The notes beneath the pieces are model-generated. The model ran no database searches. It saw only the letters and a program-made list of their open reading frames with translations, and was not told where the DNA came from. A stretch of 64,000 nt of DNA from Thiohalophilus sp046483665 (GTDB lineage Bacteria; Pseudomonadota; Gammaproteobacteria; UBA6429; Thiohalophilaceae): the NCBI RefSeq assembly GCF_046483665.1, contig NZ_JAWOCR010000040.1:62001-126000 (forward strand), in the 5' to 3' direction. Of the stretch, positions 7,603 to 16,277 are shown piece by piece; position 1 is the stretch's first letter; each line of letters starts with the position of its first letter. Position numbers and translations under genes: made by a program.

Positions 7603-8582
7603 CAGGCTTCCCCCTCCTCGGCGGACGGTTTGCGTCCCAGTACCACCGACATGATGGCCATGCGCACCGCGATACCGTTGCTGACCTGTTCCAGAATAAC
7701 GGATTGCGGTCCATCGGCGACGCTGGATTCGATCTCCACGCCGCGATTGATGGGACCGGGATGCATGACAATGGCGTCGGGTTTGGCCAGCGCCAGTTTT
7801 TCCTGGGTCAGGCCGTAGGTCTTAAAGTATTCCAGTTCACTGGGCAGCAGCGCACCGTCCATGCGTTCCCGCTGGAGGCGCAGCATAATTACCACGTCCA
7901 CGTCTTTGATGCCTTCACGCAAATCGTGATAGACGTGCACGCCCATCTGCTCCAGGTAGGGCGGGATGAGGGTGCGCGGGCCGATGGCGCGGATTTCGGG
8001 CACGCCCAGAACATTCAGCGCATGGATTTGCGAGCGCGCCACCCGTGAATGCATCAGATCGCCGACGATAGCGACTCGCAGGGCGGTGAAATCGGGCTTG
8101 TGCTTGCGAATGGTAAACACATCCAGCATCGCCTGGGTCGGGTGCGCATGGCGCCCGTCGCCGGCGTTGATAATACTGATATGCGGTGCCACGTGCTGGG
8201 CGATGAAATGCGCCGCGCCGCTCTGTTCGTGGCGCACCACGAACATGTCGCAGTGCATTGATTCGAGGTTGCGCAGCATGTCGAGCAGGCTTTCGCCCTT
8301 GCTGGTGGACGAAGTGCTGATGTTGATGTTGAGTACGTCGGCCGAGAGGCGCTTGGCGGCCAGTTCGAAGGTGGTGCGGGTACGGGTACTGGATTCGAAG
8401 AACAGGTTGACGATGGTCTTGCCGCGCAACAACGGGACTTTTTTGACCGGCTGGTTGCCGACGGTCACGAAGTTTTCGGCGGTATCGAGGATCTGGGTGA
8501 GGGTGTCGCGCTTGTGCCCTTCAATGGTCAGAAAATGGCGCAGCTGGCCCTGACTGTCGCATTGAATTTCCTGCCGCTTCAT
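7602..8582 (-). CDS. pyrB: Aspartate carbamoyltransferase catalytic chain
   Basis: A 326-residue enzyme that joins carbamoyl phosphate and aspartate to N-carbamoylaspartate, the committed step of pyrimidine synthesis. It has the carbamoyl-phosphate loop SSTRTRTTFE, the HPTQ motif in INAGDGRHAHPTQ, and the aspartate-binding MLRLQRER. Arg and Gln are both kept here, unlike the paralogue at 54538. It is preceded by pyrR (4-bp overlap) and followed by the inactive dihydroorotase, the non-catalytic partner expected to build the holoenzyme. Confidence 0.97.
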   Translation of the reverse strand: MKRQEIQCDSQGQLRHFLTIEGHKRDTLTQILDTAENFVTVGNQPVKKVPLLRGKTIVNLFFESSTRTRTTFELAAKRLSADVLNINISTSSTSKGESLLDMLRNLESMHCDMFVVRHEQSGAAHFIAQHVAPHISIINAGDGRHAHPTQAMLDVFTIRKHKPDFTALRVAIVGDLMHSRVARSQIHALNVLGVPEIRAIGPRTLIPPYLEQMGVHVYHDLREGIKDVDVVIMLRLQRERMDGALLPSELEYFKTYGLTQEKLALAKPDAIVMHPGPINRGVEIESSVADGPQSVILEQVSNGIAVRMAIMSVVLGRKPSAEEGEA

Positions 8583-9085
8583 TTGCTCTCCTGTATTAAC
8601 AGCTCCAGAGGATCCGGCCCGGTCAGTTTGACGTGCTGATGCGTCTCAAGACCCGGTCGTTCACCGGCCACGTCGGCGCAGATGGGCAGTTCACGGCCGC
8701 TGCGTTCCACCAGACAGGCCAGAATGATCGAGGCCGGCCGACCATAGTCGAAGATTTCGTTCATCGCGGCGCGGATAGTGCGCCCGGTGTGCAGCACGTC
8801 GTCGATCAGGATGATGTGCCGGTCATCGACCGAAAACGGCAGATTGGACGGTTCTACCTGCGGATGCAGACCGATGCGGGTGAAATCGTCGCGGTAGAAG
8901 GTGATGTTGAGCGTGCCCAGCGGCTGCTCGGGTTTGAGTTGCTGATGAATCTGCTCGGCGATCCAGGCGCCACCGGTATGGATGCCGATAATGGCAGGAT
9001 CGGTGATATGCCGTGAGTTGAGCAGGGATTGCAGATCGCTGGCCATCTGGCTCAGCAGGGTCTGGACGTCACGGCGTTCGCTCAT
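8579..9085 (-). CDS. pyrR: PyrR: pyrimidine operon regulator / uracil phosphoribosyltransferase
   Basis: A 168-residue type I phosphoribosyltransferase. The PRPP-binding motif IILIDDVLHTGRT lies at 91-103, and HTGGAWIAEQI (36-46) and FYRDDFTRIG (63-72) match PyrR. In Gram-positives PyrR controls pyr mRNA by attenuation; in pseudomonad-type operons its regulatory mode is less clear. It sits between ruvX (17-bp overlap) and pyrB. No PyrR-type attenuator was recognised in front of it, since the upstream DNA is coding. Confidence 0.95.
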   Translation of the reverse strand: MSERRDVQTLLSQMASDLQSLLNSRHITDPAIIGIHTGGAWIAEQIHQQLKPEQPLGTLNITFYRDDFTRIGLHPQVEPSNLPFSVDDRHIILIDDVLHTGRTIRAAMNEIFDYGRPASIILACLVERSGRELPICADVAGERPGLETHQHVKLTGPDPLELLIQESK

Positions 9086-9536
9086 GTTGTTCCGGGGTCA
9101 GTTGCTGGTCGAACCAGCTTTGCAGTATCAGTTGCGCGGCCACCTGATCGATATTTTCGGGATCATTGCGGCCGCCTCCGTTGTGCGAGCGAGCTTCGAG
9201 CAGTTGTTCCGCCTCGTAAGAGGTCAGGCGCTCGTCGACCATCTCGACGGGCAGATTGTAACGCCCTTTGAGCTGATTACCAAAGCGTCTTGCACGACGG
9301 GTCATTTCCTGCTCTTCCCCTTCCAGGGTGAGGGGCAGGCCGACAACCAGCAAATCGGGCTGCCATTCGGTAATTAATCGGGTAATCGCGTCCCAGTCGG
9401 GTTTGTCGGTCTTGCGACTGAGGGTGATGAGCGAGGCGACACTGCGGGTTACTTCCTGGCCGATGGCCACGCCAATACGCCGCAGACCGTAATCAAACCC
9501 CAGCACGGTTCGGGGTCGGTCCAGGGGCTGGCTCAC
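9069..9536 (-). CDS. ruvX: RuvX/YqgF RNase H-like Holliday-junction resolvase family
   Basis: A 155-residue RNase H-fold nuclease. The first acidic strand is LGFDYGLRRIGVAIG, followed by VVGLPLTLEGEE, DERLTSYEAE and DQVAAQLILQ, the acidic residues expected in the active site. YqgF proteins act in rRNA 5'-end processing or junction resolution. The gene overlaps yqgE by 4 bp, the widely conserved yqgE-yqgF pairing. Confidence 0.95.
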   Translation of the reverse strand: MSQPLDRPRTVLGFDYGLRRIGVAIGQEVTRSVASLITLSRKTDKPDWDAITRLITEWQPDLLVVGLPLTLEGEEQEMTRRARRFGNQLKGRYNLPVEMVDERLTSYEAEQLLEARSHNGGGRNDPENIDQVAAQLILQSWFDQQLTPEQHERTP

Positions 9537-10096
9537 GCGTGGCCCACGTCCGTTGACAGGGTGGCGATGTCCACACCGAGTCCCGCCGCGGCGGCGTTCC
9601 AGCGTTTTTCCACCGGGTAATCGAAAATGATGCGGCTGTCGGCCGGGCCATTCAGCCAGCTGTTGCTCGCCAGCTCCTCTTCCAGCTGCCCTTCATCCCA
9701 GCCGGCATAGCCCAGGGCGATGAGAAACTGTTCGGGCCCCACACCGCCGGCGATAGCGTCGATGATGTCCTGGGACATGGTCAGCCCCACCTCGGGGGTG
9801 ACCTCCAGGGTGCTGTCCCATTCGCCCAGCGGTGTGTGCAGCACAAAGCCGCGCTCCAGCTGGACCGGGCCGCCCTGATAGATCGGCGTGTCGGCCAGTT
9901 CCGGTTCGGTCACTTCGATGTCGAGCTGCTCGGCCAGATCGGTGAGGGTCAGGTCGGTGGGCCGGTTGATGATAATGCCCAGCGCGCCCTGCGGGTTGTG
10001 CTCGCACAGATAGGTGACCGTGTGTTCAAAGTTGGGATCCGCCAGGGTCGGCATGGCGATGAGAAAGTGGTTACTCAGTTGGGCGATGTAACTCAT
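9533..10096 (-). CDS. yqgE: YqgE/AlgH family protein
   Basis: A 187-residue protein with the family's hallmarks: NHFLIAMPTLADPNFEHTV at the N-terminus, GALGIIINRPT, YQGGPVQLERGFVLH and the central ALGYAGWDEGQLEEE. The biochemical role is unknown. It is named AlgH in Pseudomonas for an effect on alginate. It leads the yqgE-ruvX-pyrR-pyrB-pyrC'-pyrK run on the minus strand, 36 bp after tonB. Confidence 0.95.
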   Translation of the reverse strand: MSYIAQLSNHFLIAMPTLADPNFEHTVTYLCEHNPQGALGIIINRPTDLTLTDLAEQLDIEVTEPELADTPIYQGGPVQLERGFVLHTPLGEWDSTLEVTPEVGLTMSQDIIDAIAGGVGPEQFLIALGYAGWDEGQLEEELASNSWLNGPADSRIIFDYPVEKRWNAAAAGLGVDIATLSTDVGHA

Positions 10097-10132
10097 AAGT
10101 TAAGTATCAGTCAGTGTTGTTGCACAGGCAAG

Positions 10133-11041
10133 TCATGGCTGGCGCCTTAGCCCCAGATTTGATCCGCTTTTAAACTGCCAGATACGGGGAATATGCAATA
10201 TGTCGGTATCTTCCAGAATTTTCTCGGTCAATGGCGGGAACGGTGCCGCCAGCCGAACGATATTTTGCGCCGCTTCATCCAGCACCCTGTGGCCGGAGGA
10301 GCGCAGTACCCGTACCGACTTGAGTGAACCGTCCGGGTTGATCGCCACATCCAGTAACAGATCACCGGTGACATTATTGCGTACCGCCTCTTCAGGGTAG
10401 TTGAGATTACCAATGCGCTCGACCTTGGCGCGCCAGGCATCGAGATAGGCGGCAAAGCGGTGTTCGCGGGCCTTGGCACCGCGCACGTAGGTCTCGCGCG
10501 GGGTGATTTGATAGGCCTTTTTCATTTCGTCGATCTCGGCGCTGAGCCGGGCGATTTGCTGGCTACGCTCATAGAGCTGGGCGGCGGTGACCTCCTCGGG
10601 GATCGGCGGCTCCTTTTGCGGCTGACGTTCGCTGGCGATCTTTTCCGGCGCGCGATTGGCGCTCATGACTTCCTGGGGGGTGTCCTGTTGCTCGCGCGGC
10701 GGGGGCGCCAGCGCCTGGCGGCTGTCGGGGGCCAGGCCGGATTCCTCGGTGGGGAGGGGATTGGAAATCGGGCTGCTGTCGCGGACTTTCTCCTGCACAT
10801 TGCCGCCGCCTTCCTGGCTGGCCTGGGCCAGGTATTCGGCATCCTCCGGCTCGTCCTCGGATTCATTATGCACCAGGGTGATTTCCATGGTGGTAATGGC
10901 GTCGTTGCTGGCGAGATCGCTGAGATTGAAGCCGACACCGAGAATCACGATGGCGTGCACCGCCAGCGCTATAAACAGCGTCATGCCAAGCCGGTCGGCG
11001 GCGCCTGCCGATAAGGATTTGTCGAGATTTACGTCAGCCAT
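10133..11041 (-). CDS. TonB-type energy transducer, TonB3-like
   Basis: A 302-residue protein. One N-terminal membrane helix (about 18-38, LGMTLFIALAVHAIVILGVGF) is followed by an acidic, proline-rich periplasmic linker (about 60-170), a charged helix, and a C-terminal TonB domain (about 215-292) with YPEEAVRNNVTGDLLLDVAI, VLRSSGHRVLDEAA and AAPFPPL. TonB couples the proton-motive force to outer-membrane receptors. In Pseudomonas the tonB3 gene lies in the same place, between yqgE and gshB, and affects twitching motility; the position here suggests the same. No exbBD is nearby. Confidence 0.9.
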   Translation of the reverse strand: MADVNLDKSLSAGAADRLGMTLFIALAVHAIVILGVGFNLSDLASNDAITTMEITLVHNESEDEPEDAEYLAQASQEGGGNVQEKVRDSSPISNPLPTEESGLAPDSRQALAPPPREQQDTPQEVMSANRAPEKIASERQPQKEPPIPEEVTAAQLYERSQQIARLSAEIDEMKKAYQITPRETYVRGAKAREHRFAAYLDAWRAKVERIGNLNYPEEAVRNNVTGDLLLDVAINPDGSLKSVRVLRSSGHRVLDEAAQNIVRLAAPFPPLTEKILEDTDILHIPRIWQFKSGSNLGLRRQP

Positions 11042-11543
11042 GCAGATGTTTTACCACTTTGTGCGTGATTATACCGTTGACCAGTCCCAGCAACACGGCA
11101 AAGCTCAACAAAACCGGAAACAGTTTCCAGATTCCCGCGTGAGGGATAAACCATACCCAGGCCAGCACAAATTGTCCGGTGATGTGCGCCAGGGCCGCCG
11201 CAACGCTATAACCGAGGGGGCCAAAACCGCGGCCAGGCAGGCGGGTCATGGGCCAGAGGATTAGCAGGCTGGCCAGGGCGCCAGACAATGACAGCATGAA
11301 GGTGGGTGATAAAAATGTCCCCAGCAACAGACTTCCCACCAGTACCCGCAGCAGGCTGACCCAGGCGGCCGTCGACCAGCCATACAGGCATAGCACGCAG
11401 ATGGTAATAATATTGGCAAAGCCCGGCTTGAGTCCGGGCATCAGACTGGGTAGCAGCGCCTCCAGAATATGGATCGATACCGCCGCCGCCGCCAGCCAGG
11501 CGATGCGTTGATCTTCGACAGTGGTTTCAAGCTGGAGTTTCAA
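11034..11543 (-). CDS. Gx transporter family membrane protein (Hepta_synt_I type)
   Basis: A 169-residue, five-helix membrane protein. The glycine-rich segment PGLKPGFANIITICVL (about 36-51) and VLVGSLLLGTF are typical of the Gx transporter / heptaprenyl diphosphate synthase component I family. Such genes usually neighbour NusG-II proteins, ApbE or Rnf complexes, and a NusG-II protein and ApbE lie just upstream here. Its end overlaps the tonB start by 8 bp. The transported substrate is unknown. Confidence 0.85.
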   Translation of the reverse strand: MKLQLETTVEDQRIAWLAAAAVSIHILEALLPSLMPGLKPGFANIITICVLCLYGWSTAAWVSLLRVLVGSLLLGTFLSPTFMLSLSGALASLLILWPMTRLPGRGFGPLGYSVAAALAHITGQFVLAWVWFIPHAGIWKLFPVLLSFAVLLGLVNGIITHKVVKHLHG

Positions 11544-11617
11544 TCCGTTGGCCGCAAGTTTTGCAAGATGGATGACAGGAGATCATATCGTAGAGAGCAA
11601 AGCTATGATAACTCTCG

Positions 11618-11787
11618 TGGCGGTGCAAAGATGCAAAGACAATTTTGAATTTTTAATGCTGGATTTTGAATTAACAGCTAACCGTGCAATAGGCTTGATA
11701 AATTTGCTTGATGTTCCCGCATTCCTGGCAGAAAATTCAAAACTTAAAATTCAGCATTCAAAATTGCTTTTCGGGTCTCTGCGTTGA
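11618..11787. repeat. AT-rich inverted-repeat element (ATTCAAAATTC type)
   Basis: An arm at 11640-11672 (CAATTTTGAATTTTTAATGC and onward) is mirrored imperfectly by 11733-11766 (ending CAGCATTCAAAATTG). The loop between them is about 60 bases. GCAAAG-type units (GCAAAGATGCAAAG near 11626, CTCTGCGTT near 11777) flank the arms, so two repeat families are nested. It fills the 256-bp gap between the NusG-II gene and the Gx transporter gene and has no coding signal. Confidence 0.6.
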
Positions 11788-11799
11788 AGATTCTGTATG

Positions 11800-12159
11800 T
11801 CAAAAGGTCAGCGCGTCGAAGCGGCTTTCGCCACCGTGGATCTGGATGTGGATGCCGTTGGGCAGGCAGGCGATGACGTCGCCGGATTGTTGCTGCCAGC
11901 CAGCATGCACGCAGAACTGGCTATTGCAGGGAGAAGACCGGAAGCGCGCGCGGCCGTGGTCGATTTCGATCACACTGTCGCCGAGTTCGCCGGAGACCTG
12001 CACGCTCACGTGCTGGTGCAGATCGTATTGTTTATACAGTATGTTGCCCTGATAGATTTCCATATGGGTGCCAGCCGTGGAAGGTTGCCAGGCGAAGTAG
12101 AAGCTGCCGGCAACAATAAGCAGGACTATCCCCAGCAGCAGCCTGTCGGCGACAGTCAT
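11800..12159 (-). CDS. NusG domain II-containing membrane-anchored protein
   Basis: A 119-residue protein with one N-terminal helix (about 5-22, DRLLLGIVLLIVAGSFYFAW) and a NusG-II (DUF4879-like beta) domain with HGRARFRSSPCNSQFCVHAGW and VIACLPNGIHIQI. These two Cys-containing motifs define the family. The start at 12159 overlaps the apbE stop by 4 bp. Proteins of this kind co-occur with ApbE flavin transferases and Rnf/Nqr-like complexes. The exact role is unknown. Confidence 0.88.
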   Translation of the reverse strand: MTVADRLLLGIVLLIVAGSFYFAWQPSTAGTHMEIYQGNILYKQYDLHQHVSVQVSGELGDSVIEIDHGRARFRSSPCNSQFCVHAGWQQQSGDVIACLPNGIHIQIHGGESRFDALTF

Positions 12160-13226
12160 GGTAATTTCTGGATGACGACATCGGCTTGCGGATCGGACAG
12201 TTCGATCCGTTCGGCCATGGCCGGTGTGAGATGCACCACACCCTGTTTGTCGATCAACATTACCTGTTCGATGCTCATGTTGCGGGCAATTTGGGGCCAC
12301 TTTTCCGGCCCGGCGATGAACAGCGCGGTAGAGGCGGCATCGGCCGTGGCGCCATCGTGATGAATCACGGTCACGGAGGTGGTCTGATCGGCCGGGTAGC
12401 CGGTACGCGGATCGAGAATATGGTGGTAACGCTTGCCGCCATATTCAAAATAGCGTTCGTAGTCGCCCGAGGTGAACACGGCCTCGTTGTGACGCACATC
12501 CAGCCGGGCGATGACGCATTCGGCCTGGTTTTCATCATCGCACTTTTTGCGCGGATGACGCACACCGATGCGCCAGGGGCGATCGCCGTGGCGACCGATG
12601 GCCATGAGATCGCCGCCGGCGTTGACCATGGCATTTGCAATTCCCACTGACTGCAGATACTCGATGGAACGTTGCACAGCCTCGCCCTTGGCGATCGCGC
12701 CCATATCCAGGCGTACGGCGGGATTGTCGTTGCTGATGCGCACATTATCCACCTGGATATCGCTCAGCTGCGGATTCTGCGCCAGCAATTCGTCGATATC
12801 TTCCTGAGCGGGTGGAAAGTTGGCGAACAGATCGTCCTGGTGAAAGCCCCAGAGTCCGATCAGCTTGCCCAACGCCGGGTTGAACAGGCCATCACTCTGT
12901 TTAGCCAGCTTGCGGGATTTTTCGAGTAACGGCATGACCGAGATATTGCCGGTGAATTCGCCGGTCACCCCCAGCAACTGGTTCATCCTTCCCATAGGGC
13001 CGGGGCGCCAGGGATGCCAGGCTTCGTGCATAAAGCTCAGATCCTCGGACACAGCACTGATGGCCTGATTGGCTTTTTCTTCCTCGACATCCCACAGGGT
13101 AATGGTCACCAGGGTGCCGAACACCATCATGGTGGTTTTGTGTTCCTGCGGTTCGCTCTGGCATCCGCCCAGCAGAATGAAAAAGAAAAGCGGGATTAAT
13201 AAGACGGTACGACGTGGCATTCGCAT
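12156..13226 (-). CDS. apbE: FAD:protein FMN transferase lipoprotein
   Basis: A 356-residue lipoprotein. The lipobox is LLGGC within the first 22 residues. The ApbE fold shows MMVFGTLVTITLW, RLDMGAIAKGEAVQRSIEYL, NAGGDLMAIG and the C-terminal HHILDPRTGYPADQT and DAASTALF, which carry the metal and FAD ligands. ApbE attaches FMN covalently to Thr or Ser of periplasm-facing subunits such as RnfG/D, NqrB/C or NosR. No client gene lies in the window. It forms a unit with the NusG-II gene, close to gshB. Confidence 0.95.
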   Translation of the reverse strand: MRMPRRTVLLIPLFFFILLGGCQSEPQEHKTTMMVFGTLVTITLWDVEEEKANQAISAVSEDLSFMHEAWHPWRPGPMGRMNQLLGVTGEFTGNISVMPLLEKSRKLAKQSDGLFNPALGKLIGLWGFHQDDLFANFPPAQEDIDELLAQNPQLSDIQVDNVRISNDNPAVRLDMGAIAKGEAVQRSIEYLQSVGIANAMVNAGGDLMAIGRHGDRPWRIGVRHPRKKCDDENQAECVIARLDVRHNEAVFTSGDYERYFEYGGKRYHHILDPRTGYPADQTTSVTVIHHDGATADAASTALFIAGPEKWPQIARNMSIEQVMLIDKQGVVHLTPAMAERIELSDPQADVVIQKLP

Positions 13227-13228
13227 GA

Positions 13229-14179
13229 CTATCGGTTTAAATGTTGTTCGATGTTTTGCATTAACTGATCGGCAATATTCAGCTGGTATTGCTCATCCAG
13301 TTCGCGAATACAGGTTGGAGAGGTGACGTTGATTTCAGTCAGATAATCGCCGATTACATCCAGCCCGACGAAGATCAATCCCTTTTCGCGCAATACCGGT
13401 GCCACCTGTGCGCAGATACGGTAATCGTTGTCATTAAGAGGTACACCCATGCCGCGTCCGCCCACCGCCAGGTTGGCGCGGGTCTCGCCTTTGGCCGGGA
13501 TACGCGCCAGGGCATAGGGGATCGGCTCGCCGTCGATCAGCAGGATGCGCTTGTCCCCCTCGCTGATCTCGGGAATAAAGCGCTGCGCCATGATCAAACG
13601 ATGGCCGTGGCGGGTCATGGTCTCCAGAATGACGCCGGTATTGAGCCCCTCCTGTTGCAGACGATACACCGAACTGCCGCCCATACTGTCGAGCGGTTTG
13701 ACAATAATATCCCCGTGCTTGTTCAAAAACTCGCGCAGTTGCGCCGGTTGACTGCTGACCAGGGTCGGCGGCATGCAGTCGGCAAACCAGGCGGTGAAGA
13801 GTTTTTCATTGGCGTCGCGCAGGCTTTGCGGTTTGTTGACCACCAGGGTCCCCCGGGTCTCTGCCAGTTCGAGCAGGTGGGTGGCATACAGAAAATCGAG
13901 ATCGAACGGCGGATCCTTGCGCATCAGGATGACATCCAGCTCATCCAGCGCCAGTGCCTGTTCGCGGCCCAGTGCGTACCAGTTATCGGAGTCGGCCTTA
14001 ACGGTCAGAGGCCGGCTGCGGGCGCCGGGACGTTTGCCGTCGAGATAGAGATCGGGCTGCTCCATATAGTGCAGCTGCCAGCCTCGTTGGCTGGCGGCCA
14101 GCAACATGGCCAGCGTGGAGTCTTTTTTGTAGTTGATGGCCTCAATGGGGTCCATCACAACACCGAGCTTGACGGTCAT
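13229..14179 (-). CDS. gshB: Glutathione synthetase
   Basis: A 316-residue ATP-grasp ligase, the normal length of the proteobacterial enzyme. It joins gamma-glutamylcysteine and glycine. Visible features are KLGVVMDPIEAINYKKDST at the N-terminus, IVKPLDSMGGSSVYR (ATP-binding Lys and glycine loop), QRFIPEISEGDKRILLIDGEP, and FVGLDVIGDYLTEINVTSPT with the Mg-binding Asp/Glu/Asn. It follows gshA by 4 bp. Its placement beside tonB and the pil-chp genes is shared with Pseudomonas. Confidence 0.97.
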   Translation of the reverse strand: MTVKLGVVMDPIEAINYKKDSTLAMLLAASQRGWQLHYMEQPDLYLDGKRPGARSRPLTVKADSDNWYALGREQALALDELDVILMRKDPPFDLDFLYATHLLELAETRGTLVVNKPQSLRDANEKLFTAWFADCMPPTLVSSQPAQLREFLNKHGDIIVKPLDSMGGSSVYRLQQEGLNTGVILETMTRHGHRLIMAQRFIPEISEGDKRILLIDGEPIPYALARIPAKGETRANLAVGGRGMGVPLNDNDYRICAQVAPVLREKGLIFVGLDVIGDYLTEINVTSPTCIRELDEQYQLNIADQLMQNIEQHLNR

Positions 14180-14183
14180 GGTA

Positions 14184-15479
14184 TCAGGGATGCTCGGCGT
14201 ATTCGCGGGCGGCGGCCAGCAGGGCCAGGCGGGCGATCACCCCGTAGGCATAGAAGCGATTGGGATCGGCGTCCGGTGCTTTGTTTTCGTCCGGGGCATT
14301 ACAGGTTTCGGCGAAGGCGAGCGGTTCGAAATGCATGCCGGGGGCGTTGAGGTTCTCGTTGGCGCCCCGTTCCTTGTGTACCCGATAGAAGCCGCCGACC
14401 ACAAAGTGATCCAGCATATAGACCACCGGTTCGGCGACCGCCTGTTGATCGCCCCAGGTCTCAAAGGTATAGACCCCTTCCTGCATAATCACCTGGGTCA
14501 CCGCCTGTCCGCCCTTGCTCTTGGACATTTTAGTGCGCTGTTTGCGATTGAGCTCCAGCGCCTCTTCGGCCGATTGGACGGCCATGATGCCCATGCCGTA
14601 GGTACCGGCGTCGGCCTTGATAATGACGTAGGGCGGTTTGTCGATGTTGTATTCATCGTATTTGTCCTGAATGTCGGCCAGCAGCCGTGTGACATTCTTG
14701 TGCAGACATTCCTCGCCTTCGCGTTTCATGAAGTTGATCTCGCCACAGTTGCGAAACAGCGGGTCGATCAGCCAGGGATCGATCTCGGCCATCGTGGCAA
14801 ATTCGCGGGCGACCGAGCGATAGTGGGCAAAGTGTTCGGACTTGAGGCGATCAGCCCAGCCCAGATTGAGCGGCGGGATCACTTTTTGTTCCAGCCCTTC
14901 GAGCAGAACCGGTCGGCCGCCAGAGAGATCATTATTGAGCAGGGCGACACACGGGTCGAAATCCCCGATTTTCAGCCGGGCGTCGTCGCGCTCGGGTTTT
15001 TCCAGCAGAACCCGGCGTCCGGAAGGCAACTCGATGGTTTGTGGCAGTTCCAGATCCGCCATGAGGCTGGCGACGCGAACTTCGAACCCGCCCTTGCGCA
15101 GGATATCCATCAGCGTCGCGACACTTTCCATATAATAGGTATTGCGGCTGTGGCTTTCGGGAATCAGCAGGATCTTGGCCGCATCAGGACAGACCCGTTC
15201 CACGGCTGCCTGGGCTGCCTGAATACACAGCGGCATGAACGCGTCATTGAGATTGTTGAAGCCGGCGGGAAACAGATTGGTATCGACCGGCGCCAGCTTG
15301 AAACCGGCGTTGCGCAGATCCACCGAGGCGTAAAACGGTGCCGGGGTCTTGAGCCACTCACTGCGAAACCAGGCTTCGATGTGTGCCTGGTGGGTCAACA
15401 GATGGGACTCTATGTCGTACAGCGGACCCGACAGGGCCGTAGTTAGATGGGGAACGGCATGCAGATGCTCAACACTCAT
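14184..15479 (-). CDS. gshA: Glutamate-cysteine ligase (proteobacterial GshA type)
   Basis: A 431-residue protein that makes gamma-glutamylcysteine. It belongs to the distinct GshA family first recognised in acidithiobacilli, not the E. coli type: SVEHLHAVPHLTTALSGPLY at the start, NLGWADRLKSEHF, FMKREGEECLHKNV, IKADAGTYGMGIM and DNLNAPGMHFEPLAF-like ends. ATG 15479 is chosen because the protein begins there with the conserved region; the open frame extends 33 codons further upstream. With gshB 4 bp downstream it gives the full glutathione pathway. Confidence 0.92.
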   Translation of the reverse strand: MSVEHLHAVPHLTTALSGPLYDIESHLLTHQAHIEAWFRSEWLKTPAPFYASVDLRNAGFKLAPVDTNLFPAGFNNLNDAFMPLCIQAAQAAVERVCPDAAKILLIPESHSRNTYYMESVATLMDILRKGGFEVRVASLMADLELPQTIELPSGRRVLLEKPERDDARLKIGDFDPCVALLNNDLSGGRPVLLEGLEQKVIPPLNLGWADRLKSEHFAHYRSVAREFATMAEIDPWLIDPLFRNCGEINFMKREGEECLHKNVTRLLADIQDKYDEYNIDKPPYVIIKADAGTYGMGIMAVQSAEEALELNRKQRTKMSKSKGGQAVTQVIMQEGVYTFETWGDQQAVAEPVVYMLDHFVVGGFYRVHKERGANENLNAPGMHFEPLAFAETCNAPDENKAPDADPNRFYAYGVIARLALLAAAREYAEHP

Positions 15480-15834
15480 GGATTTTCTCGCTGGCTTTTC
15501 ACTACCTGAATATAGTGAAATACTACCCCAAGTTGGCGCTGGGCGCAGGCCCCACCGTCCCTGATTCACCAATAACAAAATAAAGTATCGAAAGAACCTG
15601 CCGTTATATGCTGGAGCATGTCCCGTGGGACACCATTGTCCTGAATCGGTGAGCCGGATAACCGTTATACGCAGACAAAATTATTGAGAAAATATACGGA
15701 CTTATGGATTGTTTCTCAAATCTGTGTTAAATAACTGAAACACTGGGCTATACTCGGTTTATGAGAATGAGAATAATTTTCAATTTGGTCCAGCCATTCA
15801 ACGCAGGTGGGTACAGGTGTTGGCAGAGCAAGCA
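15480..15834. other. Divergent intergenic region gshA / pilG
   Basis: A 355-bp region between two divergent operons. It holds the candidate promoter and Fur-like site described at 15749-15781 and no gene. The part next to gshA shows no recognised element. Confidence 0.6.
15749..15781 (+). promoter_or_regulatory. Candidate -10 box and overlapping Fur-like site before pilG
   Basis: TATACT at 15749-15754 is a good -10 hexamer, with a weak TTAAAT 16 bases upstream. Just downstream, 15763-15781 reads GAGAATGAGAATAATTTTC, which matches 15 of 19 positions of the classical Fur box GATAATGATAATCATTATC by my count. The site would cover the transcription start and so could repress the pil-chp operon when iron is plentiful. 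No experiment supports this. Confidence 0.4.
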
Positions 15835-16218
15835 ATGACAGATAGTTATGAAGGTCTCAAGGTCCTGGTCATCGATGATAGCAAGACCATCCGTCGAACC
15901 GCCGAGACACTGTTAAAGAAAGTCGGGTGTGAAGTCATCACCGCCGAGGACGGCTTTGAAGCCCTGTCCAAGATCGCGGATACCCATCCGGACATTATAT
16001 TTGTCGATATTATGATGCCTCGACTCGATGGTTATCAGACCACGGCCCTGATCAAGAACAACAAGGTTTTCCGGGAGACACCGGTGGTTATGCTGTCCAG
16101 CAAGGATGGCCTGTTCGATCGGGCGCGCGGGCGTATTGTCGGCTCGGAACAATACCTGACCAAGCCTTTTACCAAGGAAGAATTGCTCGGGGCGATCAAG
16201 TCGCTGGTACTGGAATAA
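15835..16218 (+). CDS. pilG: Type IV pilus chemosensory response regulator PilG
   Basis: A 127-residue CheY-like receiver. Acidic residues and the phospho-acceptor are in VLVIDDSKTIRRTAETLLKK and IIFVDIMMPRLDGYQT, with switch Thr/Ser in VVMLSSKD and Lys in YLTKPFTKEEL. It closely follows Pseudomonas PilG, which promotes pilus extension and cAMP signalling downstream of ChpA. ATG 15835 gives the usual N-terminus; a GTG at 15817 would add six residues. It is the first gene of the pil-chp operon. Confidence 0.95.
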   Translation: MTDSYEGLKVLVIDDSKTIRRTAETLLKKVGCEVITAEDGFEALSKIADTHPDIIFVDIMMPRLDGYQTTALIKNNKVFRETPVVMLSSKDGLFDRARGRIVGSEQYLTKPFTKEELLGAIKSLVLE

Positions 16219-16277
16219 GCGGGTGATAACGGGATAACGAGCAAGATAAAGTCAAGTTTTTCAGGAGGTTATGTTAG

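Noticed and set aside
5702..7818. Plus-strand frames opposite pyrK, pyrC' and pyrB
   Set aside because: They are shadows of conserved minus-strand genes with overlapping stops and starts; no ribosome-binding site or family match.
13289..15446. Long plus-strand frames opposite gshB and gshA (13289-14350 and 14133-15446)
   Set aside because: The minus-strand frames are unmistakable glutathione enzymes; the plus-strand translations show no domain and are shadows.
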